A DNA stretch of 64,000 nt from Opeltia flavorubescens (Eukaryota; Ascomycota; Lecanoromycetes; Teloschistales; Teloschistaceae): the NCBI GenBank assembly GCA_000442125.1, contig KE546974.1, positions 496,001 through 560,000 on the forward strand, read 5' to 3'. Within the stretch, counting starts at the first letter, position 1; every line of letters begins with the position of its first letter. The notes beneath the pieces were generated by a model. It was not told where the DNA came from. It was given only the letters and a program-made list of their open reading frames with translations, and did no database searches. The position numbers and the translations under genes were made by a program. Below are positions 54,664-64,000 of this stretch, piece after piece.

Positions 54664-57167
54664 TCACTCATCTCTCCCTTCCAACCAACGAATTCTCGCC
54701 CGATCCCTAACCTCCTTCTCCTCTTCTTCCAACTTCCTCATCCCCTGCCGAACCTCATCCTTTGCAAATGCAATCTCCTGCTGTTGAATCTTATACCAAT
54801 ACCGATGTCTTTCGCATTTCTTTTTCCGGCACATGCCCTTGCCCAGTTCGTCGGACGTATCATGTTCATTATTGGTCTGAGCCGGAGGTGCTGCATCGCC
54901 ATTACTCGTCGGAGGCCGCTGATCGTCTCCATTCACCGCCGTCTGTTTCTCTTCTTGCTGTGGAGCTGGTTCTTGGGGAACAGCCAGCGGGGTTGGTGGA
55001 CCTAATTTGCGTTCCTGCAAAGTCTTAATTCCTTCGGGGGAGCCGCGCCAGACGTCGAATTCCTCATCCAACCACACGAGACGGGAGTCGAAGCCGCAGA
55101 TATCCTTGATGCTCTCTTTCTTTTTCAATTCGTCTAGGACGCCTTTGGCGCGTTCTCGAACGAGGACAAGGAAGATGTCGCGGTCGTCGAGGAGGGCTTT
55201 GCGGGCGCGTAGTTCATCTTTCTTTTGGGTGAGGGTCTGTAGGTGCTCCGATTCCGAGGGTGTGTAGGGGACTGGATGAGCCTTGCTAGTAGGTCCAAAG
55301 ATGGGTGCCTCTTCCATCTTAACATCATTAGATTCGTTAGTACCAATTGGAAATGGTGGAAGAAGAGGAGCACCATCGCCGAGTTCGCGAAACTCAGTGA
55401 CGTCCTTGACGCCGGTAACGAGGGCTTTGAGCTGTCCTGCTTCCAGAACACCGCCGCGCGGTTGACTTTGGTCTTCTTTTGTGGCAGCGCCCTCCTCTTC
55501 TTGAACAACTGATGGTTGGCTTGAACCTGGCATAGGAATCTGTTCGTCGTTGCCATTGCTGAGATCCATATTTGCGAATGAATTGTTGGTTTTCCTTCCT
55601 TTCTTAATTCCTGCACCGGGAGGTAGGATACCTGGACCACCAGCCTTGCGATCCTCCTCATCTTTTTGTATCGCTAATCGCTTCATGAATTCTACACCGT
55701 GCTCATCGCTGCAGTATTTGGACTTCTTGTTCCCATTGATGCGCGCGGGACGTCTACAGCCTTCAAGACGGCACATGCGTTTCCACAAGGTTTCTCCTTT
55801 TCCAGCTTCTTTGCAATTCGGACCTGAAACACGTCAGACAAGGTTTAGTCAAGCGCAAGCGGATTGAAATTCGTACAGAAGTATTTTTCAATCAGCTGAC
55901 TCTCCTTCTCAGTCATGTTGATACACCGCCCATGGAACCAATCTTCGCACGGTCCGTCGCATGCAATCATCCAAGTGTGGTCATCTGGCCCACGACAGAT
56001 GCAGAAGACCCCATCCTCGTCGTCGTCATCATCATCGGCAATGGATGAGCTGCGCTGTGGTGTGACAGATTCTTGCTTACGGCCCATTGGAGCAGGGGTC
56101 TTGCTTGCACGACTGGACGCTGGTGTACCTGAATGTGCTGGAAGTGTTGGATTTGGGATACTGTTGTTGGCTTTTTCGACCTTGCGTTTCTTGGCCGCAG
56201 GCTTCACAGTCGTCGCTGTTCCTTTCTTTGGAGCGGGTCGTTTGCGACTTGTGGCAGGCTGCGGTTTTGAAGGTGTATTTTGATTCGAGCTGTCAGCAGG
56301 TACAGGTACAGACATGGGCTCCATATCCGCTACTGATTTTGAGTTTTCGGCTTCTTGTGTAGGTTCAGTAGATAATTGGGATCTAGGTTGGTCTGAAGGT
56401 AAAGTGATCTCAGCTATTGGGTCGGTAATCTCAGTCTTCACATGAGATTGTTCTGATTGAATCGGCAGGTCATTGGCTTCTTGTGTGGTTGCCGGTGCCG
56501 CAGGTGAGGAATGTCTGATCTCCGAAACAGTTGCTGTGTTTGTATTCTCTGGATAGGTTTCGGTGGCTTGAACTTGTACAGATGCAGCAGCAGAATCAAT
56601 ACCTGGTAGTATTGATGTTATGGCGTCTAAATGATGAAGGTTCTGAGGCGCTTCAACAGAATCGGCTGAGGTTTTGTCTGGCAAAGGTCCTCGCAATGGT
56701 GGCAGCGGCATCACTGAGGTCTCAGCTGTTTCAGAAGCCCTTCTCATTTGAACTTCACTGCTTGTAGGATGATGATATTGTTGCAGACCAGGGGAAAAGG
56801 TAGGTGATGTGGGAGCTGGCACATGAGGGTGATCAAAGGATCGCGGAGGAGAGAAGTGACTTGATGAGGGTCTTGAAGATGAAGACGGTTGTGCAGCTGG
56901 CTGATTGTAAGCACCCAAACTCATAAATGAAGTGCCATTTGGATTAGTGGGTGACAGCAGTGGGACACTGCTGGTGGCTGCATCCGCTAGAGTATCAAGA
57001 GGAGACTTTATTGAAGGTTGCGCATCGGGAGCTCCGACTTTGACAGGAGGCAAGGTGGGTGCTTTGGCTCCCCTATGGTGGACACCTGCCTCCGCAGCAT
57101 CATTAAATTCTTGAATGTCTGTTTCAGAGCTCGGAGCGGGATTGAGGAGCGAGGATAGATCAGCCAT
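54664..57167 (-). CDS. SPP1: COMPASS (Set1C) PHD-finger subunit SPP1
   Basis: Exons 57167-55877 and 55823-54664 (intron 53 bp, phase 1) give 816 aa. Residues 1-385 are low complexity with Pro/Ser/Thr, plus a basic patch (KRPAPKKGTATTVKPAAKKRK) suited to nuclear import. The PHD finger spans about 386-434: GVFCICRGPDDHTWMIACDG, CEDWFHGRCINMTEKES, and YFCPNC completed by the splice; the Cys4-His-Cys3 set and the aromatic residues that bind trimethyl-lysine are there. A second Cys/His patch follows (LWKRMCRLEGCRRPARI, SKYCSDEHGVEFM), then helical regions to the C-terminus (KMCRKKKCERHRYWYKIQQQEI-like end). This order is that of Spp1/Cfp1-type subunits of the Set1 H3K4 methyltransferase complex, which guide H3K4 trimethylation and, in yeast, tie it to meiotic breaks. 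Yeast Spp1 is much shorter; long disordered N-termini are usual in filamentous fungi. Confidence 0.88.
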
Positions 57168-58459
57168 GGCTTCGGAGGAAAGGCCGGAGTGTTAATATAT
57201 GTTCCAGTACGAATCGAGCACTAATGCGATCATCACTACTCTGATGCGCCCCGACATGCTCGATCCCTGGGGTTGCGAGTTCCGGTCTGACGGAGATGGT
57301 GGATGTTTTGAGAGCTGTCACTGAAAGTGATCGGCAAACGGTCTTTCTTCTTGGTGGGGTTAATAAGTCAATCCACTACTGCAAAGCTCTCACCCTCTTT
57401 CGCCCACCCAACCTCCACTTAATCTTTTGGAGGGGATATCTGCAGCTAGCAGCGTCTTAAAGCTCTCCCTTGTCCAACGAGGTAGTCGTGAAAGCCTTCC
57501 TTGCTCGCATTGATTGCTTACAAGCCATGGCCGAAGAGCATTTGAGAGGGTTGGGAACCTGGTCCTGGGCAAGGCTCAAGAGCTCCGGCTGCACCATCAT
57601 CAGCAGATCTATTCTGTATCTCAGCAACTTTCACTGACACATATCCCACTAACCAATGACATGCCCCATACAATACTGTCAAGTGCTGTTCTTGCCCCCC
57701 TCTCTGGACAAACAGGCAAGCAAGCCATTGGCTAATGTGTAGCTCGACATGTCGAGCATCTCTATCGTTCTTTTTGTGGCTGTTTCATTGCCTTACCTTG
57801 CAGCTTATTCAGTCTGGTGAATACATCCATTTGCTGGTTGTATTGGTACCAGATGGCCCACTTGACTGGGTCGTTCATCTACCGTTAGACGTTCGTTCTG
57901 CAAAGGGTTCCCCAGCAAGTAAGGAAGGCAATCAATTGGGTTGAGAGTGTGAACAATCTCTTGACATTATTGTGAAAGAAGAGCGTTCGCATTTGTGATT
58001 AGAATTGTTCCTTTTTCCTTACTTTCTGTATTCCGTCCTCCTTACTTGGCGTCCGTATCTTTGTTCGTGGCACTTCAAATCGTCCCTTGTCTCTGGAATT
58101 TTCAGTAACACTCACTACGGAGAGGATTTAATATAGTAAATGGTTGTTGGTAAGAGAAGTTGAGTAAAGAGGCCAGGAATATTGATATGATGGAATGGCG
58201 AGACCGACTGTTTGATAGAAATGTGAATGTGCGATAGCTGTAACGTAAGATGAATATATACAGAATAGAAAAGTTTGATGTCGTCACTACACAAAAGCTC
58301 GTAGATATGCAAAAGTTTTCCCAGGGTATCCCAATTAATCCAAATGGCCGTTCCGCACACTCTTTGTAACATGATGTTACACAAGAATTGCTTCCTACCC
58401 AATCCCTTTATCCCATGCAAGAACTCCATAGTTAACCATGATTCTTCCTCCACGTTCCC
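57168..58459. other. Intergenic, 1.3 kb
   Basis: Contains the SPP1 promoter on the left and the 3' end of the glycosyltransferase gene on the right. Only short frames of about 60-110 codons without domains. A short AT-rich part lies at about 58130-58290. No RNA gene or repeat seen. Confidence 0.4.
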
Positions 58460-59818
58460 TCAATCCTGAAACTTTTCCCGGAAACTGATCTTCACATCCC
58501 CCTCCAAATCTGGTATCTCCCCAGGCCACTGACTCTCCACCGCATCCATATCGCCATCAATCAAATGCCCCACATTCAATCTCGTACTCCTCACAATGTT
58601 GTAGCTGAACCCCTTCTTCCTCGTCTGCTCCTCCCCCTTTGAAATATCACTATCCTTACTGCTGCTCCCTGCTCCACGATGAGAATCCACCATCTGCGGG
58701 AAGACACCAATACATCGAAAGTTCCTCGCTCCATCTTCACACATTTCGCGCATACCGAAGTCGACGGGACGGTGATAGTACGACATGCTAAGATGGAAGA
58801 GGATTTTCTGCGCGCCGCGGTAACTGAGGGCGTAGGCGTAGAGGCAAGTACCGCCATTAGATTCATACATGATGCGCGTGGTGTTGTCGTAGTGGGTCAT
58901 GTCTGGGATTTCGCCAAGGTTGAAGCGGTGCTTGAAGGGGGTCGTTGATGGGTCGTTCTCCATGAGAACGCGGCGGGGATCGGTTTTGATGGGGGAGAGA
59001 GAGCAGTGGCCGAGCCAAAGGAGGTCCCAGTCGTCTCCATAAGGAGAGTGAGGGGTGTGACCAGCAGGGGTGTTGAGGAGCCATTGCGAGCCAGTTGCGA
59101 AATTAAGAAGTTGAGAGCGGAAGGAGACGTCCCAGTCAGCGTCATCTTCGAAAATGAGGGCTGAGGAGAGCCGGTTGTTGACGATGCTATGGTAAGGTTA
59201 GATCTGGAGAACAGAGGATGATTGACAGTGGCGATGATGGTGAGGGTGAGCATACTTATGAGCAGCCTGCATATGGGAGCGCCAACAGCCGATGATGTTA
59301 TCGCGCATTTCACTTTCTTTGAACGGCTACGGGTATGTCAGTCAAGCAACGTCAAGACTTGTCTGGCGATCTGGACAGGTCTTACACCAGGGAGTGCTTT
59401 TGGAGACATCTCAGCACCCAGTTGGCCTTCGATGACTTCGAGGTTAAAACCTGTTACCGAGGCTGCCGTTCGTATAGCATCAAGCTTGTCGGTCCTCTTA
59501 GGAAGGTTGATGACATAGACCTTCTCGAACTGTCGACACCAAGATCAGTTTCCATCGTCTCTATTGTCTAGCCTGGGAGCCTACGCCGAGAGTCTCATTT
59601 TGTAGAGCTTTGACGCTGTCAGCGGGTAGCTTCGTCTGTTTGGGTCCTTGTACGACTGTTTGCCGGTCCCCGTCACTGGGCCCGCTGCCAGCACGGGCGG
59701 TGTATGGGAGTGATAGATCATGTCTTCTTTGAAGCCAGAACAAGGAAAGGAAAAAGAAAAGAGTGAAGGTCACGAAGAAGATTGGCTTTTGGCCCTTTTC
59801 TCTGAAAACGTGAATCAT
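58460..59818 (-). CDS. Glycosyltransferase family 25-like type II membrane protein
   Basis: Exons 59818-59585, 59529-59386, 59326-59256 and 59186-58460 give 391 aa; introns 55, 59 and 69 bp, all phases close. The ATG at 59818 precedes a basic cytosolic stub (MIHVFREKGQK) and one membrane anchor (PIFFVTFTLFFFLSLFW), giving a Golgi-type type II protein. The GT25 start FEKVYVINLPKRTDKLDAIR is in exon 2; PFKESEMRDNIIGCWRSHMQAAHN is joined across introns 2 and 3; and SALIFEDDADWDVSF carries the DxD-type acidic motif that binds sugar nucleotide and metal. The C-terminal half has WDLLWLGHCSLSP, CLYAYALSYRGAQKIL and DGARNFRCIGVFPQMVDSH, typical of the LPS-glycosyltransferase/GT25 group in ascomycetes. 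Donor, acceptor and product are unknown. Confidence 0.88.
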
Positions 59819-61327
59819 GGCAAGATGAAAAGCCACAGGACAAAGAGCAGATCTTGGAGAGGGGAAGAAAAGTGGGAGGGAAATGAGATATTCCTGATGC
59901 AGGATTCGGCCAGGGTTAGGGGTACGAAAAGACAGATGCGTCAATCACTGCAAAGGCTGGGGAAACTCGGAAGACACTCCTTGAGGACCGCATTTTATTG
60001 ATTGGTACAACTACCTAGCATGGGTGCTTGCTGACAAGACACGAGGCACATGCTGCAACGACGCAACATTTGGATGTTGTGCAACCAAGCTTTGCCATGG
60101 TGATACGACAGTAACCCGTAAGAGGCGCCACCAGCGCATGGAAGTAGCCTTTTTTCAACGAACTTACCGGATTAGTGGGTGTTGGCCACCGCTATCAGGG
60201 GTTCATTGGTGCGATAAACACTTCGTACCTTTAGTCAGAAATCCTTACCCTTACTTCTTACTTTTCCATTCAGCGTCTTTGATGGCAATGATGGTTCATT
60301 TTTAGAACTACAGCTCCTCAGCACTGTAGTATTTGAATCTCTGAACTTCACCACTATCATTTCAAGAGTTATTGCAACGTCTCGGTGATACCAGGTTGAG
60401 ACAGAAGCGAGACTTGGCTGGGCTGAAAGGTAGCACATCGGTACCACAAACGCTGGAACCCTAATCTTAATAGACTAGTTTTGCGGCGCGTTGATAACAA
60501 GTAATCAAACCTGTTTCAAGCGTCTAGATTTGTTGGATTGGCTTGTACAAGTAAGGCTTGACATTAGATCTACATGCCCTAAGGCTAGCTACCGGGCCAC
60601 GCGTCCTCCATACCCTGTGCACAGATTGGCGATGTCGAGTGTTGAAGATGGTATGATATATAGACACGGACTCACGACCTCAGGAGTGCATCTGATCCCA
60701 TCCGTTAGGTTTGGTGTCGGCGGCTCGCTGGAAGGAAGGGATCTGCGACGTAACAAAAGGAGGCACCGAAGGAGGAATCCTCCTGGTGAATCACCAAGGG
60801 GGAATATCATCGAAGGCGTAATGTTTCATGATTAGATCAGATCAACCCATCTCATGAAGTTGACTGAAATCAATCATTCGTCAATTTCTTTCAGTCTCTA
60901 CGATCCTTTTGAGGGTCAGGAACAAATTTATGCAGCCTCCGGCATCCTCACGAAGGTCGATGTCTTTTGGCACCGAACCTCGTCAAGTCGTTACGTCGAT
61001 ATGTCGCGTGAATGTAAAATCGGTTCGGATCATCGAATGCAAAACGCGAGATCTCAGATTGGATGGGGATAGATGTACTATGTCGAAGTACATTTGAGAC
61101 GAATGAGTAGGGCAAGGTTCCCAAAATAGGCTGGCAAAGGCTGGCTGCCAGATCTACATGTGGCTGAAGCTTGGCAACAGACGCGTCATTTTTCGCGTGG
61201 AAGCGGCTCTGCTGTCATCAATCACACTTGGCAATCAGCATCTCGTGTACAACCACAGACAGCGGTCAGCATCCATTCGATTAAGCGACGAGCCTAGGTC
61301 CTCTGCTTCACGTGGCCAACACCGAAT
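59819..61327. other. Divergent intergenic region, 1.5 kb
   Basis: Between the GT25-like gene and the ankyrin gene. Several plus and minus frames of 60-127 codons occur but none has a domain, and the longest is only a non-ATG extension of the glycosyltransferase frame. No repeats or RNA genes seen. Confidence 0.4.
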
Positions 61328-62059
61328 ATGAGCGACGAGGTAGAGACACTTCAGTTTGCAGCATTCCCTATATCATGAATCACCGGACCATGAAGATGAA
61401 CCATGCCGCTAACATGATCGTCCTAAGGGCGCAACACCGCGCGAGCTCGTCCTCGAAGCCTGCCGCCGCAACAACTCCAACCTCCTCTCCGAAGTCCTTA
61501 CCTCAATCAAATCGCCAGAGAAGATCGCCGACCTTCTCAACAACGCAAAGGATGGCATAGGAAACCATTGCTTACATATTGCTGCTAGCAACGGTAGCTG
61601 TGCGTAATACCCATCAACCAGCCTCCTTCGAGAGGACTTTTCCATGCTCTTATATCTCCCGTCTAGTTTCATGCGGCAACCAAAGCAAAGGAAAATTGCT
61701 AATGTACCCAACTCTTAGATGAAGTCCTCGATACCCTCCTCGATCAAGAGAATCTTGAAGTTGATCCCCTCGACCGCCTCGAACGCGACACACCCCTTCA
61801 CAAAGCCATTCGCTATACCAACGCCCTCCCCGCCTCAGAACGTGCCTCCGGACACTCCGTTGCCGAACTCCTCATTGATGCCGGCGCAGACCCGAGAATA
61901 CGCAACAAAGCGAAACTGAAGCCGGTGGAGCTAGTCGATCCGAGGAATTCGGAGTTGAGAGATGTGTTACAGAAGGCGGAGTATAGTATGACGGTTGGTG
62001 ATGACGTGGTGATTAGGGACGACGACGGCCCGACGGGAAGTGCCAGTGACAGTGATTGA
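61328..62059 (+). CDS. Small ankyrin-repeat protein
   Basis: Exons 61328-61339 (12 nt), 61428-61593 and 61719-62059 give 172 aa; introns 88 and 125 bp. The first intron has a strong GCTAAC branch site 17 bp from the acceptor, which supports the tiny first exon. The protein reads MSDEGATPRELVLEACRRNN, then ankyrin units GIGNHCLHIAASNGSYE-like (junction: SNG-DEVLDTLL), DTPLHKAIRYTN and VAELLIDAGADPRIRNKAKL, ending in an acidic tail (RDDDGPTGSASDSD). About three ankyrin repeats plus an acidic end is the layout of small fungal ankyrin proteins such as the Yar1 group, a chaperone of ribosomal protein uS3, but I cannot assign orthology. It was hidden because the three exons lie in different frames. 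It converges with NSE3. Confidence 0.85.
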
Positions 62060-62362
62060 AAGGTCCCTGTTCTTGATCGGTGGGAAGGGAAGGGAGGGGT
62101 AAATGTGTATGATAGGGATAGACGGTGGCATTTGCATAGCATAGCCTGGCGCTGAGTTTGTGAGAGATACCATCATGAAGGGTATTCGAGGTCTTTCCCT
62201 TGTATAGGACGGACTGAAAACAAGATACTAGACTTTACGAGCAGCGAAGAAAACATTTCGATACATCGATTAGAGTGGAACGAGAAGTCGATGCCTTTCT
62301 ATCCACAACATTATGGAGAAGTCAAAGTAGTATTATGGGGTATCATCACGTGGTTCGGTATT
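62060..62362. other. Convergent intergenic region
   Basis: About 300 bp between the stop codons of the ankyrin gene and NSE3, holding both 3' ends. Nothing else seen. Confidence 0.45.
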
Positions 62363-62470
62363 CTACTCCTCCTCCTCCTCCTCCTCGCTCCCATCTTCAT
62401 CTCCATCCTCATCCTCATCCTCTTCCTCATCTCCATCTTCGTCTTCGTCACCATCTGCTTCTTCCTCTAC
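62363..62470. repeat. TCC/TCA/TCT-rich imperfect triplet repeat in NSE3
   Basis: The plus strand is nearly pure pyrimidine with imperfect TCC, TCA and TCT triplets, including a run of seven CTC units at 62368-62388. On the minus strand it encodes the acidic Glu/Asp tail of NSE3. The strand bias suggests triplet slippage. Confidence 0.8.
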
Positions 62471-63723
62471 CAGCGCATTGCGTCCTCTCCTACCATTGGT
62501 TTGCCGCCTCGGCGTCCTTGTCTGCCTTCTGGAATCTCCTCTCCTCCGTGCCCCTCGTCCTTGGTCTTCGTCTGGCTCTTCCTCCGCGTCTTCTTGCGTC
62601 TCCCGGTCCGCCTCTCCCTCTACCTCTCCATTCTGTTCCTCATCATGCCGCTTCCTTTTAATCTCCACCCCCTCTCCTAGACTTCTTACCAACCTCTTCT
62701 CCAGTTCATCTCTTTCCGTCCCCATCTTTCCCCAAACTTTCCTCACCACCCCTGCAATACCCCTCTCGCCTACTTCCGCCTTCCCCCTGGGCCCAACTAC
62801 AAAGTCGACAGTCTCTTCGCCTCCACCGTCTCTTTCTCTCACCCTTACTATGTACCCTTCTTTCTCCATTTTCTTGAGAACTCTCTCGGTCTTCTCGCCC
62901 GAGAGTACGTAATTGTCGGCGTTCATGCGCTTCAGATGTTTCTCAAGGCGCGATTCCGGGATTGTTTGTCCAGGGGATAGGTAAATGAGGGAAAGGATGA
63001 ATGTGTACAGGCCTACATAAGCGGACTCAGAGGCAGAGGTAGGTACAGCAGGCGGTTGAAGGATGCTGGGAGCACGGAGAGGAGGAGGGATCGTGGAAGT
63101 CAGGATGTAAGATTTTGACGAGCTTGATAGAGTGTTGTGGGTCTGGTTGCGTTGAGCGGCTATCCCATAGACGTGTGAGTGACCATTGTTGTGAGGATTA
63201 TAGAAGTTATGACTGACCTCGCTTTTGACTGATTGTAACCTTCTCTTTCTGCGGCAATTCGGTCATTTCGCATCCAAATGTTGAACGCAGCTGGTGATTT
63301 GCTTCTGCGAAGATGATCTTGAATTGTCGTCCCGTGTTTGGAGCCATCACTGAAACAATTATTCAGTATACTGCTATTTTCGAGCTCAATATTGAGCCAG
63401 TGAGAGCCTCCACATACCCTTGGCTGTAATGTCCGCCCTCCGTATGGGCTGTCTGGAGTATTCGCTGGCCAGTGCCAGACGAACGAGCTTCTTGACCATT
63501 TGCTCATGAGTGCTAGCGGTCCCTTGAGTTCCGCCATCGACCGCTATACCATTTCCGTAGGTTTCGTCGCCAGAAGACACGTCGGATGCCGCAGGCGATG
63601 GCCGTCGGCGTATCGGCGGTGGTGAAGGCGAGGCCTCAGCTTGCTGAATAGCTTTCTGTCAGTATACAGTCGTGGCAACATGGTCCAATTACTCACTGCT
63701 CTCCGCTTCCTGATTAACGGCAT
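62363..63723 (-). CDS. NSE3: Smc5/6 complex subunit NSE3 (MAGE domain)
   Basis: Exons 63723-63697 (27 nt), 63655-63418, 63349-63218 and 63159-62363 give 397 aa; introns 41, 68 and 58 bp, phases close. The 41 bp first intron is the shortest in the window, and so the least certain. The start MPLIRKRRAKAIQQAEA is basic; SP-rich residues follow. The MAGE domain starts at EQMVKKLVRLALASEYSRQP and continues with GRQFKIIFAEANHQLRSTFG, MTELPQKEKVTISQKR, YVGLYTFILSLIYLSPGQTI, LEKHLKRMNADNYV and TERVLKKMEKEGYIVRVRE, the tandem winged-helix pattern. Nse3 pairs with Nse1 and Nse4 to bind DNA and the Smc5/6 head, in DNA repair and chromosome segregation. The C-terminal about 90 residues are Arg-rich, then a run of Asp/Glu encoded by a triplet repeat, an unusual tail. 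Lies at the right edge of the window. Confidence 0.9.
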
Positions 63724-64000
63724 GTTGCTTATGGATTATTTGTATAATTTGATGCTCTTCACGCGCTTTTGCTGACGCGTGCGGTACAAAGCCGATCGGC
63801 GAAACCTCGGTTGATCACCGAACAGATTTGGTGACTCTAGTTTTGAGGCTTGGTCGAAATCTGGACTCGTTGCTATTGAAATCAGAGCAGCATAGTGCTT
63901 CTACAATCTATGTTGATCTGTGAGAAGGGACTAGACTGATAGCTGTACGGATACACGAAATTTTCATCAACGCATCAAAAAATAAGCCATTTGCATGCTG
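63724..64000. other. NSE3 upstream region to window edge
   Basis: About 280 bp upstream of the NSE3 start, presumably its promoter. I see no coding frame of any size and no other feature. Confidence 0.4.

Noticed and set aside
59820-59944. Extension of the glycosyltransferase frame upstream of 59818
   Set aside because: It has no ATG, and the next ATG sits directly before a typical type II membrane anchor.
1-64000. Biosynthetic cluster, mobile element or defence-like gene island
   Set aside because: No backbone synthase, transposase, integrase, reverse transcriptase, terminal repeats or NLR-type gene was found; neighbours belong to unrelated cellular processes.

Overview
This window is nuclear DNA from a filamentous ascomycete (Pezizomycotina). 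A member of the Leotiomycetes/Helotiales is my best guess from the overall look of the proteins, but that placement is inference. The evidence for a fungus is short GT-AG introns (about 41-125 bp, one of 284 bp), often with a CTAAC/CTGAC-like branch site near the acceptor, small intergenic spaces, and fungal-specific genes: ATG27, ERG24, AIM11, SLS1, EFG1, EFM4, TPT1, COMPASS SPP1 and NSE3. I see no transposon, virus-like element, CRISPR array, rRNA or convincing tRNA. Three isolated N bases (10832, 40326, 49516) are assembly ambiguities.

Layout. 0-9 kb: the 5' end of ATG27 (minus) diverges from the sterol C-14 reductase ERG24 (plus). A 2.4 kb gene-poor stretch follows, then an unrecognised 354-residue protein and a DUF3074 (START-like) protein with a long coiled-coil tail. 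9.9-11.6 kb: a decayed amidase-signature pseudogene. 12-19 kb: AIM11, a small secreted peptide with an Arg-Val dipeptide repeat, a secreted alpha/beta hydrolase, a doubtful ORF and a five-intron-class multi-exon RBR/IBR-type zinc protein that lacks the last RING. 20.8-32.8 kb: a membrane protein with proline-rich and coiled-coil segments, a DUF4097 beta-repeat protein, an MSG5-like dual-specificity phosphatase and a large Ser-rich disordered protein.

33-43.7 kb is a dense block of housekeeping genes: TPT1 (tRNA splicing), a small secreted protein, EFG1 (18S rRNA processing), an NT-C2 protein built from micro-exons, a Rad51-paralogue ATPase, SLS1 (mitochondrial gene expression) and EFM4 (elongation-factor methylation). 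44.8-63.7 kb: a cysteine-rich GPI-type surface protein, a class-III aminotransferase, ribosomal protein eS12 (start codon alone in its own coding exon), a GID4/VID24-domain protein, a DgoD-like sugar-acid dehydratase, the COMPASS PHD subunit SPP1, a GT25-like glycosyltransferase, a small ankyrin protein and the Smc5/6 subunit NSE3.

The genes do not form an operon-like system or biosynthetic cluster. They are mostly independent loci in divergent pairs (ATG27/ERG24, EFG1/NT-C2, Rad51-like/SLS1, aminotransferase/eS12) and convergent pairs (NT-C2/Rad51-like, SLS1/EFM4, ankyrin/NSE3). I rebuilt most exon structures by hand; reading phase closes exactly across every junction given unless stated. 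I found no clear previously undescribed system. The items most worth a second look are the micro-exon NT-C2 gene, the truncated RBR protein, the decayed amidase, the Rad51-like/SLS1 5' overlap and three secreted or surface proteins with no obvious function.
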